A DNA stretch of 64,000 nucleotides, from NCBI GenBank assembly GCA_913060815.1, contig CAJXSZ010000015.1, positions 1 through 64,000 of the forward strand, read 5' to 3'. The stretch is from an uncultured Sulfitobacter sp. GTDB lineage: Bacteria > Pseudomonadota > Alphaproteobacteria > Rhodobacterales > Rhodobacteraceae. Position numbers and translations under genes: made by a program. How positions within the stretch are numbered: the first letter of the stretch is position 1; the number at the start of each line of letters is the position of its first letter. The notes beneath the pieces were generated by a model. It had not been told where the DNA came from and did not search any database. It saw only the letters and a list, made by a program, of their open reading frames with translations. This document shows positions 35,454 to 43,989 of this stretch, one piece after another.

Positions 35454-36632
35454 TCAGGCCGCCTGTTCGGTTGTTGCTGCGGTCACGCTGGCAAGGATCG
35501 CATCGGCTACGGCCTCGCACTCCGCCAGCGTCAGCCGCGCAGGCAGGCGCACATCGCAGGCACGCTCCAGCATATCGCGGGTCTTGGGCAATGCGGGTGC
35601 CTCGCCAAGGAATTTCCAATTCCAGAACGCGCGTGCATTGTCATCCGTGCGTCCGAAAATCTGCAACACCAGCCCCGCCTGTGCAGCGTGATCTACGATA
35701 CGGTCCGCCTGCGCGTCCGTGACCCCCACAAGGTTGAACTGGATTGAATCAGGTGCGCGCTCTTCACCGTCCAGCGGGGCGGGCACATCAATTACAGGGT
35801 TCTTTTGTAGGATTGCCGCCACATGATCGTGGTTGCGTCGCCCCTGCACCACGCGCGCGCCAAGCACCTCCAACTGCGGCCGGATCAACGTGGCCGACAG
35901 CGTGTTGAGCCGAAGATTATACAGCGGCAGCTCGTTTTGCCATTTGGCAAAAGCGTCATGCAGCACAGGATGCTTGCGCCAGTTATGTTCATACGCGCCT
36001 GACATGATGATGGCCCGTGCAATCAGGTCTGCATCATCGGTGATCATGATGCCACCTTCGCCTGCATTGAGCATCTTGTAGGACTGGAAGCTAAAGCACC
36101 CCACCCGCCCGATGGTGCCGATATTACGGCCCTTCCATGTGGTCCCCAGACTATGGGCCGCATCCTCGACCACAGGCACTCCTGCCGCATCACAGGCCGC
36201 CATGATCGCATCCATATCCGACGTATGGCCCCGCATGTGACTGATTATAACAGCATCGCAAGCGAGCAATTTGGCGCGAAAGTCTTCCAGATCGATGCGG
36301 TAATCCGCACCGCATTCGCACAGCACAGGCACGCAATCCGCATGTACCACCGAGGAAGGCACCGCTGCGAATGTGAACGCGGGGATAAGCACCTTCGCAT
36401 CACGTGGCAGGCCCAGCGCCTTGAGTGACAAAAACAGCGCCGCCGAGCATGAGGAAACCGCCAATGCATAGCGGCTGCCCAATGCCTCAGCAAACTCCGC
36501 CTCCAACAACGACACAGGCGAATTTTCAGAAGTATAGCGAAACAGGTCGCCCGAATTCAGAATGGCAGCAACTTCGGCACGGGCCGCTTCAGGGATCGGT
36601 TCGGCAGTTTTGAGATCGGGAAGCTCCGTCAT
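35454..36632 (-). CDS. DegT/DnrJ/EryC1/StrS family PLP-dependent aminotransferase
   Basis: A 392-aa sugar-aminotransferase-type protein. The PLP pocket shows VVEDAAHSLG with Asp157 and SFQSYKMLNAGEGG with the Schiff-base Lys186. The start at 36632 follows AGGT and matches family length; upstream in-frame sequence is shadow. Known relatives convert nucleotide keto-sugars to amino-sugars for polysaccharide or antibiotic sugars. No other nucleotide-sugar gene is near, so it looks isolated. It is convergent with the cytochrome gene and divergent from gatB. Confidence 0.85.
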   Translation of the reverse strand: MTELPDLKTAEPIPEAARAEVAAILNSGDLFRYTSENSPVSLLEAEFAEALGSRYALAVSSCSAALFLSLKALGLPRDAKVLIPAFTFAAVPSSVVHADCVPVLCECGADYRIDLEDFRAKLLACDAVIISHMRGHTSDMDAIMAACDAAGVPVVEDAAHSLGTTWKGRNIGTIGRVGCFSFQSYKMLNAGEGGIMITDDADLIARAIIMSGAYEHNWRKHPVLHDAFAKWQNELPLYNLRLNTLSATLIRPQLEVLGARVVQGRRNHDHVAAILQKNPVIDVPAPLDGEERAPDSIQFNLVGVTDAQADRIVDHAAQAGLVLQIFGRTDDNARAFWNWKFLGEAPALPKTRDMLERACDVRLPARLTLAECEAVADAILASVTAATTEQAA

Positions 36633-36828
36633 GGGTTTCACCTCTTTCTGGGGGCTATGATTGCCTGTCCTAATACAATCGGTGCATGCACGGAACAATG
36701 GCCGCCAAGTAATTTCATAAAACTGTCGTATTGAAACAGTGAATGCGCGCACCGCCGCACCGCCCCTCTTGAACCACCCCCCGCGCCCCGCTAAACCTCG
36801 ACTAATCTTCAGCAAAAGGCGCACACCC

Positions 36829-38340
36829 ATGCTCGACCTCACCTATGACACACCCAAAGTACGCACGATTGCAGGCGCCAAGCAGGATTGGGAGCTGGTC
36901 ATCGGTATGGAGGTCCACGCTCAGGTGAGCTCCAACGCCAAGCTCTTCTCCGCCGCCTCCACCAAATTCGGTGCAGAGCCCAATGCAAACGTGGCCTTTG
37001 TGGATTCCGCAATGCCTGGCATGCTTCCCACCATCAATGAATTCTGCGTCGAGCAGGCCGTGCGCACGGGCTTAGGCCTCAAGGCAGAGATCAATCTGTG
37101 GTCTGCGTTCGACCGCAAAAACTATTTCTACCCCGACCTTCCCCAAGGCTATCAGATTTCACAGCTCTACCACCCCATCGTGGGCGAAGGCGAAGTGCTG
37201 GTCGAGATGGGCGACGGCACTGCGCGCCTTGTCGGCGTTGAGCGTATCCACCTCGAACAGGATGCAGGCAAGAGCATCCACGACATGGACCCGAACATGT
37301 CATTCGTCGATCTCAACCGCACGGGTGTTGCGCTGATGGAGATCGTCTCCCGCCCTGACATCCGTGGCCCCGAAGAAGCTGCCGCTTATCTTGCCAAACT
37401 GCGCCAGATCCTGCGCTATCTGGGCACGTGCAACGGTGACATGCAGTCCGGCGCCATGCGCGCTGACGTCAACGTTTCCATCTGCGCACCCGGTCAGTAT
37501 GAAAAGTACAAAGCCAGCGGCGATTTCTCCCACCTCGGCACGCGCTGTGAGATCAAGAACATGAACTCGATGCGCTTCATCCAGCAAGCGATCGAGGTAG
37601 AAGCCAAGCGTCAAATCGCCATCGTCGAGGGCGGTGGTGAAGTGGTGCAGGAAACCCGCCTGTTTGACCCTGACAAACAGGAAACCCGCTCCATGCGCTC
37701 AAAGGAAGAAGCCCACGACTACCGCTACTTCCCCGATCCCGATCTGCTGCCGCTGGTGATTGAACAGGCGTGGGTGGACGAGATCCAAGCCACCCTGCCC
37801 GAGCTGCCAGATGCCAAGAAAGCACGCTTTATCAACGATTTCGGATTATCCGACTATGACGCATCCGTGTTGACCGCAGACCTCGACAGCTCAAGCTACT
37901 TCGAGGAGACCGCACAGGGCCGTGACGGCAAAATGACCGCCAACTGGGTGATCAACGAGCTGTTTGGCCGCTTGAAAAAGGACGAGAAAGACATCTCGGA
38001 CTCTCCCGTCACTCCCGCGCTTTTGGGCGGCATCATCGACCTCATCGCCTCCGACGCGATCAGCGGCAAGATCGCCAAAGACGTGTTTGAGATCACATAT
38101 ACAACAGGCCGCGATCCTGCGGAGGTGGTCGAGACCGAAGGCCTAAAACAGGTCACGGATACTGGCGCCATTGAGGCCGCCGTGGACGAGATCATCGCCG
38201 CAAACCCCGATCAGGTCGCCAAGGCCAAGGAGAACCCCAAGCTCGCAGGCTGGTTTGTTGGTCAGGTGATGAAAGCCACAGGCGGCAAAGCCAACCCTAA
38301 AGCGGTAAATCAGTTGGTCGCGGCCAAGCTCAAGGAATGA
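36829..38340 (+). CDS. gatB: Aspartyl/glutamyl-tRNA(Asn/Gln) amidotransferase subunit B
   Basis: GatB (503 aa) is the kinase/tRNA-binding subunit of GatCAB, which turns misacylated Glu-tRNA(Gln) or Asp-tRNA(Asn) into the correct amide form. Landmarks are [21 protein letters not shown] at the start, [27 protein letters not shown], the cluster RCEIKNMNS, and the C-terminal helical/YqeY-like domain ending with [10 protein letters not shown]. The ATG at 36829 gives the normal start; earlier in-frame codons are not supported. GatA and GatC are not in the window. Confidence 0.96.
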   Translation: MLDLTYDTPKVRTIAGAKQDWELVIGMEVHAQVSSNAKLFSAASTKFGAEPNANVAFVDSAMPGMLPTINEFCVEQAVRTGLGLKAEINLWSAFDRKNYFYPDLPQGYQISQLYHPIVGEGEVLVEMGDGTARLVGVERIHLEQDAGKSIHDMDPNMSFVDLNRTGVALMEIVSRPDIRGPEEAAAYLAKLRQILRYLGTCNGDMQSGAMRADVNVSICAPGQYEKYKASGDFSHLGTRCEIKNMNSMRFIQQAIEVEAKRQIAIVEGGGEVVQETRLFDPDKQETRSMRSKEEAHDYRYFPDPDLLPLVIEQAWVDEIQATLPELPDAKKARFINDFGLSDYDASVLTADLDSSSYFEETAQGRDGKMTANWVINELFGRLKKDEKDISDSPVTPALLGGIIDLIASDAISGKIAKDVFEITYTTGRDPAEVVETEGLKQVTDTGAIEAAVDEIIAANPDQVAKAKENPKLAGWFVGQVMKATGGKANPKAVNQLVAAKLKE

Positions 38341-38452
38341 CGCACCGGACCTCCCCTCGGGGGAACCAGAGTCGGGATGCGGCATGATCTAGAGGGCGGC
38401 GATTTTAACGCTTTGTCCTCTTTCACCAAATTTGCGCAGTATTGGAGTGCAA

Positions 38453-39544
38453 ATGACGATCGCTAAGCAACATGACGATCAGCAAGAGCGTATCAGTACG
38501 CTCCAGTCCTATGACATTCTGGACACGCCCCCAGAGGAGGAATTCGAGGATATCGTCGCTTTGGCTGCGCAAATCTGCGACGTTCCCGTATCCCTCATCA
38601 GCTTGGTTGATAACGATCGCCAATGGTTCAAGGCACGTGTCGGCTTTGAACCCGCCGAGACGCCGCTTGATCAATCCGTATGCGCACACGCGATCCTTCA
38701 GGAGGGGTTCTTCGAGATCGAGGATATGGCGCAAGATCCAAGAACCAAGGACAACCCGCTTCATGTCTCGGGACCGGAGGTCCAGTTCTACGCTGGCGCG
38801 AACCTCGTCTCTCCCAATGGCATGCCCATCGGCACCCTTTGCGTTCTCGATCACACCCCGCGCAAGCTTAGCGCGTTCCAGCGCAAAGCCCTCACCACCC
38901 TGTCCCAACAGATCGTCACCCAGCTTGAGCTGCGTAAAAGGCTGCGCGAAGAAGCGGCCATGCGCAACGAGATCGACCACCGCGTCAAGAACTCGCTCCA
39001 GACGATAGCCTCGATCATGCGGATGGCCTCGCGCAGGGTATCGGACCCTCAGGCGCTCGACGTGCTTGGGCTGGTCGAACGGCGGCTGGACGCGGTTGCA
39101 TCGCTCCACAGCGAACTGATGGGCCAGAGCGGCGAAGGAACAGTCGAGACTGTTGGCTACCTCACCCGCGTCACAAACCTGTTACAAGAAGCCGCGCCAG
39201 ACACCGTGAACATCACACTTGAGGCACATAACGAGACCATTGATGCACGCACAGCCTCCGCCTTGGGTATGATCATAAGCGAGTTTGTCGCCAATTCGAT
39301 CAAACATGCCTTTCCGGACGGGCAAGACGGCTCAATCGCGATCTCGCTGGTGCGTTCGCAGATCGGCCACTGGCTCCTGACCTGCGCAGACGACGGGGCG
39401 GGACATGACACGTCCGATACGCCCCCCCGCGACACCGGATTGGGAGAGCAGATCATGTCCTCCGCCGCGACCCAGCTAGACGGGCAACTGTCTTACGAAA
39501 GCCGCGCCCGCGGGACGGCCCTAACTGTAACATTTCCGGCCTGA
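38453..39544 (+). CDS. GAF-domain histidine kinase (HisKA_2/HWE type)
   Basis: A 363-aa soluble sensor kinase. A GAF domain spans about residues 25-155, followed by the HisKA_2 dimerisation motif NEIDHRVKNSLQTIASIMRM with phospho-acceptor His176. A HATPase domain follows with the N-box (EFVANSIKHAFPDG), DDGAG and GLG motifs. No membrane segment is present, so the signal is cytoplasmic. The start at 38453 follows GGAG; a TTG 21 bases upstream is in frame but lacks a site. No response regulator is adjacent. Such kinases often act in light/stress pathways, which is inference here. Confidence 0.9.
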   Translation: MTIAKQHDDQQERISTLQSYDILDTPPEEEFEDIVALAAQICDVPVSLISLVDNDRQWFKARVGFEPAETPLDQSVCAHAILQEGFFEIEDMAQDPRTKDNPLHVSGPEVQFYAGANLVSPNGMPIGTLCVLDHTPRKLSAFQRKALTTLSQQIVTQLELRKRLREEAAMRNEIDHRVKNSLQTIASIMRMASRRVSDPQALDVLGLVERRLDAVASLHSELMGQSGEGTVETVGYLTRVTNLLQEAAPDTVNITLEAHNETIDARTASALGMIISEFVANSIKHAFPDGQDGSIAISLVRSQIGHWLLTCADDGAGHDTSDTPPRDTGLGEQIMSSAATQLDGQLSYESRARGTALTVTFPA

Positions 39545-39579
39545 TCCTACGTTGGCCGCCTGACCTGAGGCACCGTTCC

Positions 39580-40059
39580 ATGACCCAATTCCGCTCCACT
39601 CCCATGCCCGTCCTGCCCGAATGGATCGACTACAACGGCCACCTAAACATGGCCTATTACTCCGTACTGATGGACCAATGCGCGGACCAAGCCTACCCCA
39701 GCTTGGGCTTCGGCCCCGACTACCGCGACCAGACGGGCTGCACGACCTATGTAGCCGAATTCCACATCTGCTACGTGCGTGAATTGCACGAAGGCGATCT
39801 AGTCACCTCCACCTTCCACCTGATCGACTATGATGCCAAACGCTTCCACGTATTTCAGGAACTCTGGCACTCCGATGGCTGGCTGGCGGCCACTGGCGAA
39901 GCCCTTACCCTCCACGTCGACCAATCAGGCGAGACGCCACGCGTCGCCCCCATGCCCGCGCACATCTTGGCCAATCTCGAAGCCCTGAAACAGTCTCAAG
40001 CCCACCTCCCCACGCCCGAGCGCGCAGGCCGCAAGATCGGCATCCCCAAAAAGCTGTAG
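39580..40059 (+). CDS. Acyl-CoA thioesterase-like hotdog-fold protein
   Basis: A 159-aa hotdog protein of the 4HBT type. The active-site helix region shows WIDYNGHLNMAYYSVLMDQ, where the Asp/Asn near the DYNGH motif is typical, followed by the strand pattern VAEFHICYVRELHEGDLV. The group hydrolyses acyl-CoA esters; similar domains are found with carnitine/betainyl-CoA degradation genes, but none is here. It starts 35 bases after the kinase stop. Confidence 0.82.
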   Translation: MTQFRSTPMPVLPEWIDYNGHLNMAYYSVLMDQCADQAYPSLGFGPDYRDQTGCTTYVAEFHICYVRELHEGDLVTSTFHLIDYDAKRFHVFQELWHSDGWLAATGEALTLHVDQSGETPRVAPMPAHILANLEALKQSQAHLPTPERAGRKIGIPKKL

Positions 40060-40437
40060 GGTGTGCATTCGGCAAAGGTGATTCCGCAGGCTCACCTCAA
40101 GTTATGAAGTCCCTGCGCAGCAGCGCCGCAGACTTCTCCGCAGTGAGCAAACTGGCCGATGCGCTCTCCAAAAACGAACCTACGCCGCCCGTCCCTTCGC
40201 CGCCAAACCTTCCCCCTTCATTCTGCCCTTAAACTGAATCCAGACGGCTCCGCGCTTACTGACGCCGCCAATTCGGCTCAAGCCTCACTTCATCTATCCG
40301 ATTAACCTCATTCGACCCCCTCTCCGCGCACAAAATGGTGAACACATGCTGCATGCAAAACACCCATAGTCCGACACTCCCTGTTCCCTTTCATGCGCCT
40401 GCGCGCTAAAACATGCCAAATTACCAAAGGTCCGCCC
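40060..40437. other. Intergenic region, nothing firm seen
   Basis: These 378 bases hold no convincing gene. A weak hairpin AGGTGA/TCACCT lies at 40076-40097 and could end the thioesterase transcript. A 42-codon frame from ATG at 40104 to TAA at 40232 has no ribosome-binding site and no recognised family. The rest has no obvious promoter-like sequence, though the following gene needs one. Confidence 0.5.
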
Positions 40438-40923
40438 ATGCCCCGTTACGAATACAAGGTCGTTCCCGCCCCCTCCAAGGGTCTAAAGGGTAAAGGCGTG
40501 CGCGGGGCCGAGGCGCGGTTTTCCTTTGCCGTCCAAGAGCTTATGAACGGAATGGCAGGCTACGGTTGGGAATATCAGCGCGCCGAGACGCTCCCCTCGA
40601 TCGAACGCTCTGGCCTTACAGGCACCACCACCGAATGGCGCAACGTCCTCGTCTTCCGCCGCCTGCGTGAAGGCGATGCGCAAGAGTTCCAACCAGAGCT
40701 GCTTCCCGCGCCTACACCCGCCCTGCAAGACGCCCAGCAACCCATTGAAATGCCATTTGAAAATGAGGATGCGAGCGACGACGCTCTGCCCGACAACGGC
40801 GTCGAAGACACAGAAGCCGACAGCAGTATCGGCGCATCGCTCAGTATCCTCGCCCGCGCGCGAAACGGAGCAGCGTCAACCGACGCCTCCGAATCGGAAA
40901 AAGAAGCCAGACCAGACGCTTAG
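40438..40923 (+). CDS. DUF4177 family protein with acidic tail
   Basis: A 161-aa protein. The first 85 residues start MPRYEYKVVPAP and match the small DUF4177 fold (strand - helix AVQELMNGMAGYGWEYQRAE - strand WRNVLVFRR). The C-terminal half is an acidic, low-complexity tail rich in Asp/Glu/Ser. The function of the family is unknown. The start at 40438 gives the family N-terminus; upstream in-frame codons are ignored. The gene is convergent with BolA and overlaps it by 4 bases. Confidence 0.72.
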   Translation: MPRYEYKVVPAPSKGLKGKGVRGAEARFSFAVQELMNGMAGYGWEYQRAETLPSIERSGLTGTTTEWRNVLVFRRLREGDAQEFQPELLPAPTPALQDAQQPIEMPFENEDASDDALPDNGVEDTEADSSIGASLSILARARNGAASTDASESEKEARPDA

Positions 40924-41177
40924 GGCTTGATATCCAGCGACAGTGCGTGAATGCGCCTGATCAGCTCCGCCCCGAGCGCCCCGTGCACAGCGCGATGTTT
41001 TGCCACACGGCTTAGCCCCTCAAAATCGGGCGCGGTGATTGCCACATCAAAATGCGTCTGCCCTCCCTCACGAAAGCCGGCATGGCCTCTGTGCGCTTCG
41101 CTCACGTCTTCGACCACCAACCGCTCAACCGCAAACGCCGCCTGTAGCGCGGCCTCAATCTCGTCTCTTACCAACAT
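40920..41177 (-). CDS. BolA family protein
   Basis: An 85-aa BolA-type protein with the family core: AAFAVERLVVEDVSEAHRGHAG followed by THFDVAITAPDFEGLSRVAKHRAVHGAL. Conserved histidines (HRGHAG, HRAVHGAL) can take part in Fe-S binding with monothiol glutaredoxins. A GGAGG site precedes the ATG. It sits divergent from the J-domain gene, so the 94-base gap must carry both promoters. The exact subtype (BolA or IbaG-like) is not settled. Confidence 0.9.
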   Translation of the reverse strand: MLVRDEIEAALQAAFAVERLVVEDVSEAHRGHAGFREGGQTHFDVAITAPDFEGLSRVAKHRAVHGALGAELIRRIHALSLDIKP

Positions 41178-41271
41178 AAACCCTCCTCGCGGGGCGATTT
41201 TTTTCCGCCGCCCCCTTCCCTCTGACTGTCACACGTTTAAAGTGTCGTCCTCGGTCAGGAAAGGTCTGCTC

Positions 41272-41898
41272 ATGCAAAAAAACGATCCCTTTGGTTTTGA
41301 TATGTCTGTGTCTTCCGCGAAGAAGAAGAACCCGCGCGGCCGTCGAAGCATGTCAGGCGCGTCCGAGACGTCTACCCGTGTGTGCGATCACGAGGGCTGT
41401 CAGGAGGCGGGCAAGTATCGTGCGCCCAAAGCACCCGATGTGTTGGACGACTACTTCTGGTTCTGCCAGCAGCATGTGCGCGAATACAACACCAAGTGGA
41501 ACTTCTTCCACGGCACGACCGAGGCCGAGATGAATGCAAAGATGTCCGATGGCAAGGTCTGGGATCGCCCCACCAAGCCTATGGGAGATCCCGAGGCGCG
41601 GGCCTGGGCCCGTCTGGGCATTGAGGATCCGCATCAGGTGCTGGGTGCCAATGCCACGCAGAACCCTGGCAAAGGCCCGCAGGCAGGTCGCCGTCTACCG
41701 CCCACAGAGCGGAAATCGCTGGAAATTCTGGACGCCAAGGACAACATGACCAAGCCGGAAATCCGCAAAATATACAAATCCCTGATCAAGGTGTTGCACC
41801 CCGACATGAACGGTGGTGACCGCTCTCAGGAGGAGCAATTGCAGCAGGTCGTCTGGGCGTGGGACCAACTCAAATCGAGCCGCAATTTCAAGGACTGA
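41272..41898 (+). CDS. J-domain protein with N-terminal Cys/His motif
   Basis: A 208-aa protein with a C-terminal J domain (from about residue 148), including the diagnostic HPD at 176-178 after IYKSLIKVL. The N-terminal part has Cys38, His40, Cys43, Cys65 and His68 (CDHEGC and FCQQH), a spacing that could bind zinc; this is inference. A central WNFFHG and DPEARAWARLGI segment is unlike standard DnaJ. J domains stimulate Hsp70 ATPase. It lies between BolA and cobS, so it may help fold cobaltochelatase or Fe-S proteins; this is suggested only by place. Confidence 0.85.
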   Translation: MQKNDPFGFDMSVSSAKKKNPRGRRSMSGASETSTRVCDHEGCQEAGKYRAPKAPDVLDDYFWFCQQHVREYNTKWNFFHGTTEAEMNAKMSDGKVWDRPTKPMGDPEARAWARLGIEDPHQVLGANATQNPGKGPQAGRRLPPTERKSLEILDAKDNMTKPEIRKIYKSLIKVLHPDMNGGDRSQEEQLQQVVWAWDQLKSSRNFKD

Positions 41899-42019
41899 GG
41901 CGCACCCGTACCGCAGGTGGGGAAAGATTTTAGCCCTTTCCCTTGAAGCCCTGCGCGATATGTTGCACCCAATGCACAACACCCCCCGCGGGGCGCACTT
42001 ACATTTAGGATAATTCAAT

Positions 42020-43006
42020 ATGGCTGACGGCGGACTGGACCTCAACGCAACCCCCACCAAGGATATCTCGGTGCGCGAGGTTTTTGGTATTGATAGCGAC
42101 ATGACCGTCAAAGGGTTCGAGCAGCGCACGGACCGTGTGCCCGACCTTGATAGCACCTACAAGTTTGACGCTGATACCACGCTGGCGATCCTTGCGGGTT
42201 TCTCGCACAACCGACGCGTCATGGTGCAGGGCTATCACGGGACAGGGAAATCCACCCATATCGAACAGGTGGCCGCCCGCCTCAACTGGCCTGCTGTGCG
42301 CGTCAACCTCGACAGCCACATCAGCCGCATCGACCTGATTGGTAAAGACGCGATCAAACTCGTGGATGGCAAGCAGGTGACGGATTTTCAGGAAGGTATC
42401 CTTCCTTGGGCGCTCAGCACACCAACCGCGATCGTTTTTGATGAATATGATGCGGGCCGCGCAGATGTGATGTTTGTGATCCAGCGTGTTTTGGAAACGG
42501 ACGGCAAGCTAACCCTACTCGACCAGAACAAAGTGATCACGCCGCACCCCTATTTCCGCATCTTTGCCACGGCCAACACCGTGGGTCTGGGCGATACAAC
42601 AGGTCTCTATCACGGGACACAGCAGATCAACCAAGGCCAGATGGACCGTTGGTCGCTCGTCTCTACGCTCAACTACCTGAGCATTGACGCAGAGAGCGCG
42701 ATCGTCTTGGCCAAAAACCCGCAATTCAATACAGAGGCAGGCCGTAAGATCGTCAAGCAGATGGTCACAGTTGCGGACCTCACGCGAACGGCCTTCATGA
42801 ATGGCGATTTGAGCACGGTTATGTCACCGCGTACCGTCATCGCATGGGCGCAAAACGCGCAGATCTTTAATAATGTGGGCTACGCTTTCCGCCTCAGCTT
42901 CCTCAACAAGTGCGATGAGCTTGAGCGGCAGACGGTCGCCGAATTCTATCAGCGTTTGTTTGACGAAGAGCTGCCAGAGTCAGCGGCAAGCGTCAGCTTG
43001 GGTTAA
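42020..43006 (+). CDS. cobS: Cobaltochelatase subunit CobS
   Basis: CobS (328 aa) is the AAA+ ATPase that, with CobT, powers cobalt insertion into hydrogenobyrinic acid diamide by CobN in the aerobic cobalamin pathway. Walker A is GYHGTGKS at residues 71-78. The Walker B region is [18 protein letters not shown], followed by the sensor-type [12 protein letters not shown]. The start follows AGGA. The stop is followed by a strong bidirectional terminator, so cobS is not cotranscribed with cobT. cobN is not in the window. Confidence 0.95.
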   Translation: MADGGLDLNATPTKDISVREVFGIDSDMTVKGFEQRTDRVPDLDSTYKFDADTTLAILAGFSHNRRVMVQGYHGTGKSTHIEQVAARLNWPAVRVNLDSHISRIDLIGKDAIKLVDGKQVTDFQEGILPWALSTPTAIVFDEYDAGRADVMFVIQRVLETDGKLTLLDQNKVITPHPYFRIFATANTVGLGDTTGLYHGTQQINQGQMDRWSLVSTLNYLSIDAESAIVLAKNPQFNTEAGRKIVKQMVTVADLTRTAFMNGDLSTVMSPRTVIAWAQNAQIFNNVGYAFRLSFLNKCDELERQTVAEFYQRLFDEELPESAASVSLG

Positions 43007-43026
43007 GCGCGCTACGCCGAACAAAA

Positions 43027-43056
43027 AAAAGCCCCGGTGTAAAAACCGGGGCTTTT
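43027..43056. terminator. Bidirectional terminator between cobS and the small secreted gene
   Basis: A perfect 12-bp inverted repeat (AAAAGCCCCGGT at 43027-43038, ACCGGGGCTTTT at 43045-43056) with a 6-base loop. A-tracts on one side and T-tracts on the other make it work in both directions, serving cobS and the convergent gene at 43074-43331. Confidence 0.93.
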
Positions 43057-43073
43057 CTTCGTTTTAGAGTAGC

Positions 43074-43331
43074 TTAGTTGTCGCGCTTGGCGTCGTCCGC
43101 GTGGATGGAACCGCGTGCTTCTGGTACCACATCGGCGTGATCGAATGAGTCGTACAGTGGCTCTGTGTTGAAGCTGTTGGACGTGCTGTAAATCGCATCG
43201 GCTTCTACTTTTTCATCGGGGTCCTGTGCAACGCTCTGCTGGGGTGAACCGCTTACCGGCTGTGCGATTGCAGCTACTGGTGCTGCTGCCATAAGTGCGA
43301 TCAGGGCTGCTGCTGTTTTCATCTTGGTCAT
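43074..43331 (-). CDS. Small secreted acidic protein A
   Basis: An 85-aa protein with a Sec signal peptide (KTAAALIALMAAAPVAAIAQ, cleavage near residue 23-24) and an acidic mature part of about 60 residues. It has SGSPQQS and a C-terminal DVVPEARGSIHADDAKRD. A GGAG site precedes the ATG at 43331; the longer frame upstream is unsupported. A similar protein lies next to it. No known family is recognised. The pair sits on the opposite strand between cobS and cobT. Confidence 0.75.
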   Translation of the reverse strand: MTKMKTAAALIALMAAAPVAAIAQPVSGSPQQSVAQDPDEKVEADAIYSTSNSFNTEPLYDSFDHADVVPEARGSIHADDAKRDN

Positions 43332-43381
43332 GATAGTCTCCGTTTCGTATATCTTAATTTGTGTAAAACTGTGGTCTTCCC

Positions 43382-43413
43382 TGGCCATGCCGTGCGTTTG
43401 CTCGGCATAGCCA
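43382..43413 (-). terminator. Hairpin between the two small secreted genes
   Basis: TGGCCATGCCG at 43382-43392 pairs with CGGCATAGCCA at 43403-43413 with one mismatch and a 10-base loop. It lies 17 bases past the stop of the gene at 43431-43685. No U-run is present, so it may be a processing or partial-termination site. Confidence 0.45.
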
Positions 43414-43430
43414 CAGAGAATTAGGATGGT

Positions 43431-43685
43431 TTAGCCGTCGTTTTTGGCGTCTTCTTCAATCAAAGAACCATCGGCGTCTTCGACCACGTCTGTCTCTTCA
43501 TACGCGTCGCCTTGACCTGCCTTGGCTGTGTCTTCCATTGACTCGCCAGTTGCCTCATCTGTGGCATACTCATTCGGGTCATTTTCGATGGATTGTGCGG
43601 GGGAACCCGACTCGGCTGCGAAGGTGGCCACTGGAGCGGCTGCCATCAGTGCGATCAGGGCGGCTGTTGTCTTAAAGTTAGTCAT
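43431..43685 (-). CDS. Small secreted acidic protein B
   Basis: An 84-aa protein parallel to protein A. Its signal peptide differs at only a few positions (KTTAALIALMAAAPVATFAA), and the mature part shares SGSPxQS, a following DPxE, and the C-terminal DVVEDADGSLIEEDAKND. The mature part is strongly acidic (many Asp/Glu, few Lys/Arg). A GGAGA site precedes the ATG. The frame before 43685 is open but unsupported. The function is unknown; its acidic nature would suit binding of cations or a basic partner, which is guesswork. Confidence 0.75.
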   Translation of the reverse strand: MTNFKTTAALIALMAAAPVATFAAESGSPAQSIENDPNEYATDEATGESMEDTAKAGQGDAYEETDVVEDADGSLIEEDAKNDG

Positions 43686-43989
43686 TTCGTTCTCCTTTAA
43701 TCTGGAAGATATCGCGGCGTTTCGTGCTGCGCTTCCTTGTATGGTGAAACAACGGAGCGGACCGAACTTCGTTCCTGACGAAGAAACATTTTCCACGAAA
43801 AATCGTGTAACCATTTGATTATTAATAATTTAAAACATTGTTTCTTTTTGTCTCCTGGCGACACAGCGCGCGCCACGCTGCGACACAATGTGCAAATGAC
43901 CCGATATAAGCCCCCCAAGGTGCGGCGCGCCTTTGACCCTGCTTCCAAAACCTGCGAAATATCGTGAGTAGAAATTCGGTGAGGGCCTC
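43686..43989. promoter_or_regulatory. AT-rich divergent region between small secreted protein B and cobT
   Basis: These 304 bases hold no gene and must carry the promoter of the small secreted gene and that of cobT. Bases about 43785-43855 are strikingly AT-rich against the GC-rich surroundings. They contain CACGA-AAAA-TCGTG (43795-43808) and a perfect 12-base palindrome ATTATTAATAAT at 43819-43830. The cobT ribosome site (GAGGG) ends the region. Confidence 0.5.

Noticed and set aside
40104-40232. 42-codon frame in the 378-base gap
   Set aside because: No ribosome-binding site, Pro/Ser-rich composition and no family. Kept only as a note in the intergenic entry.
43074-43685. Possible toxin-antitoxin pair
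   Set aside because: The two small genes are paralogues with Sec signal peptides, separate ribosome sites and a hairpin between them, unlike toxin-antitoxin pairs.
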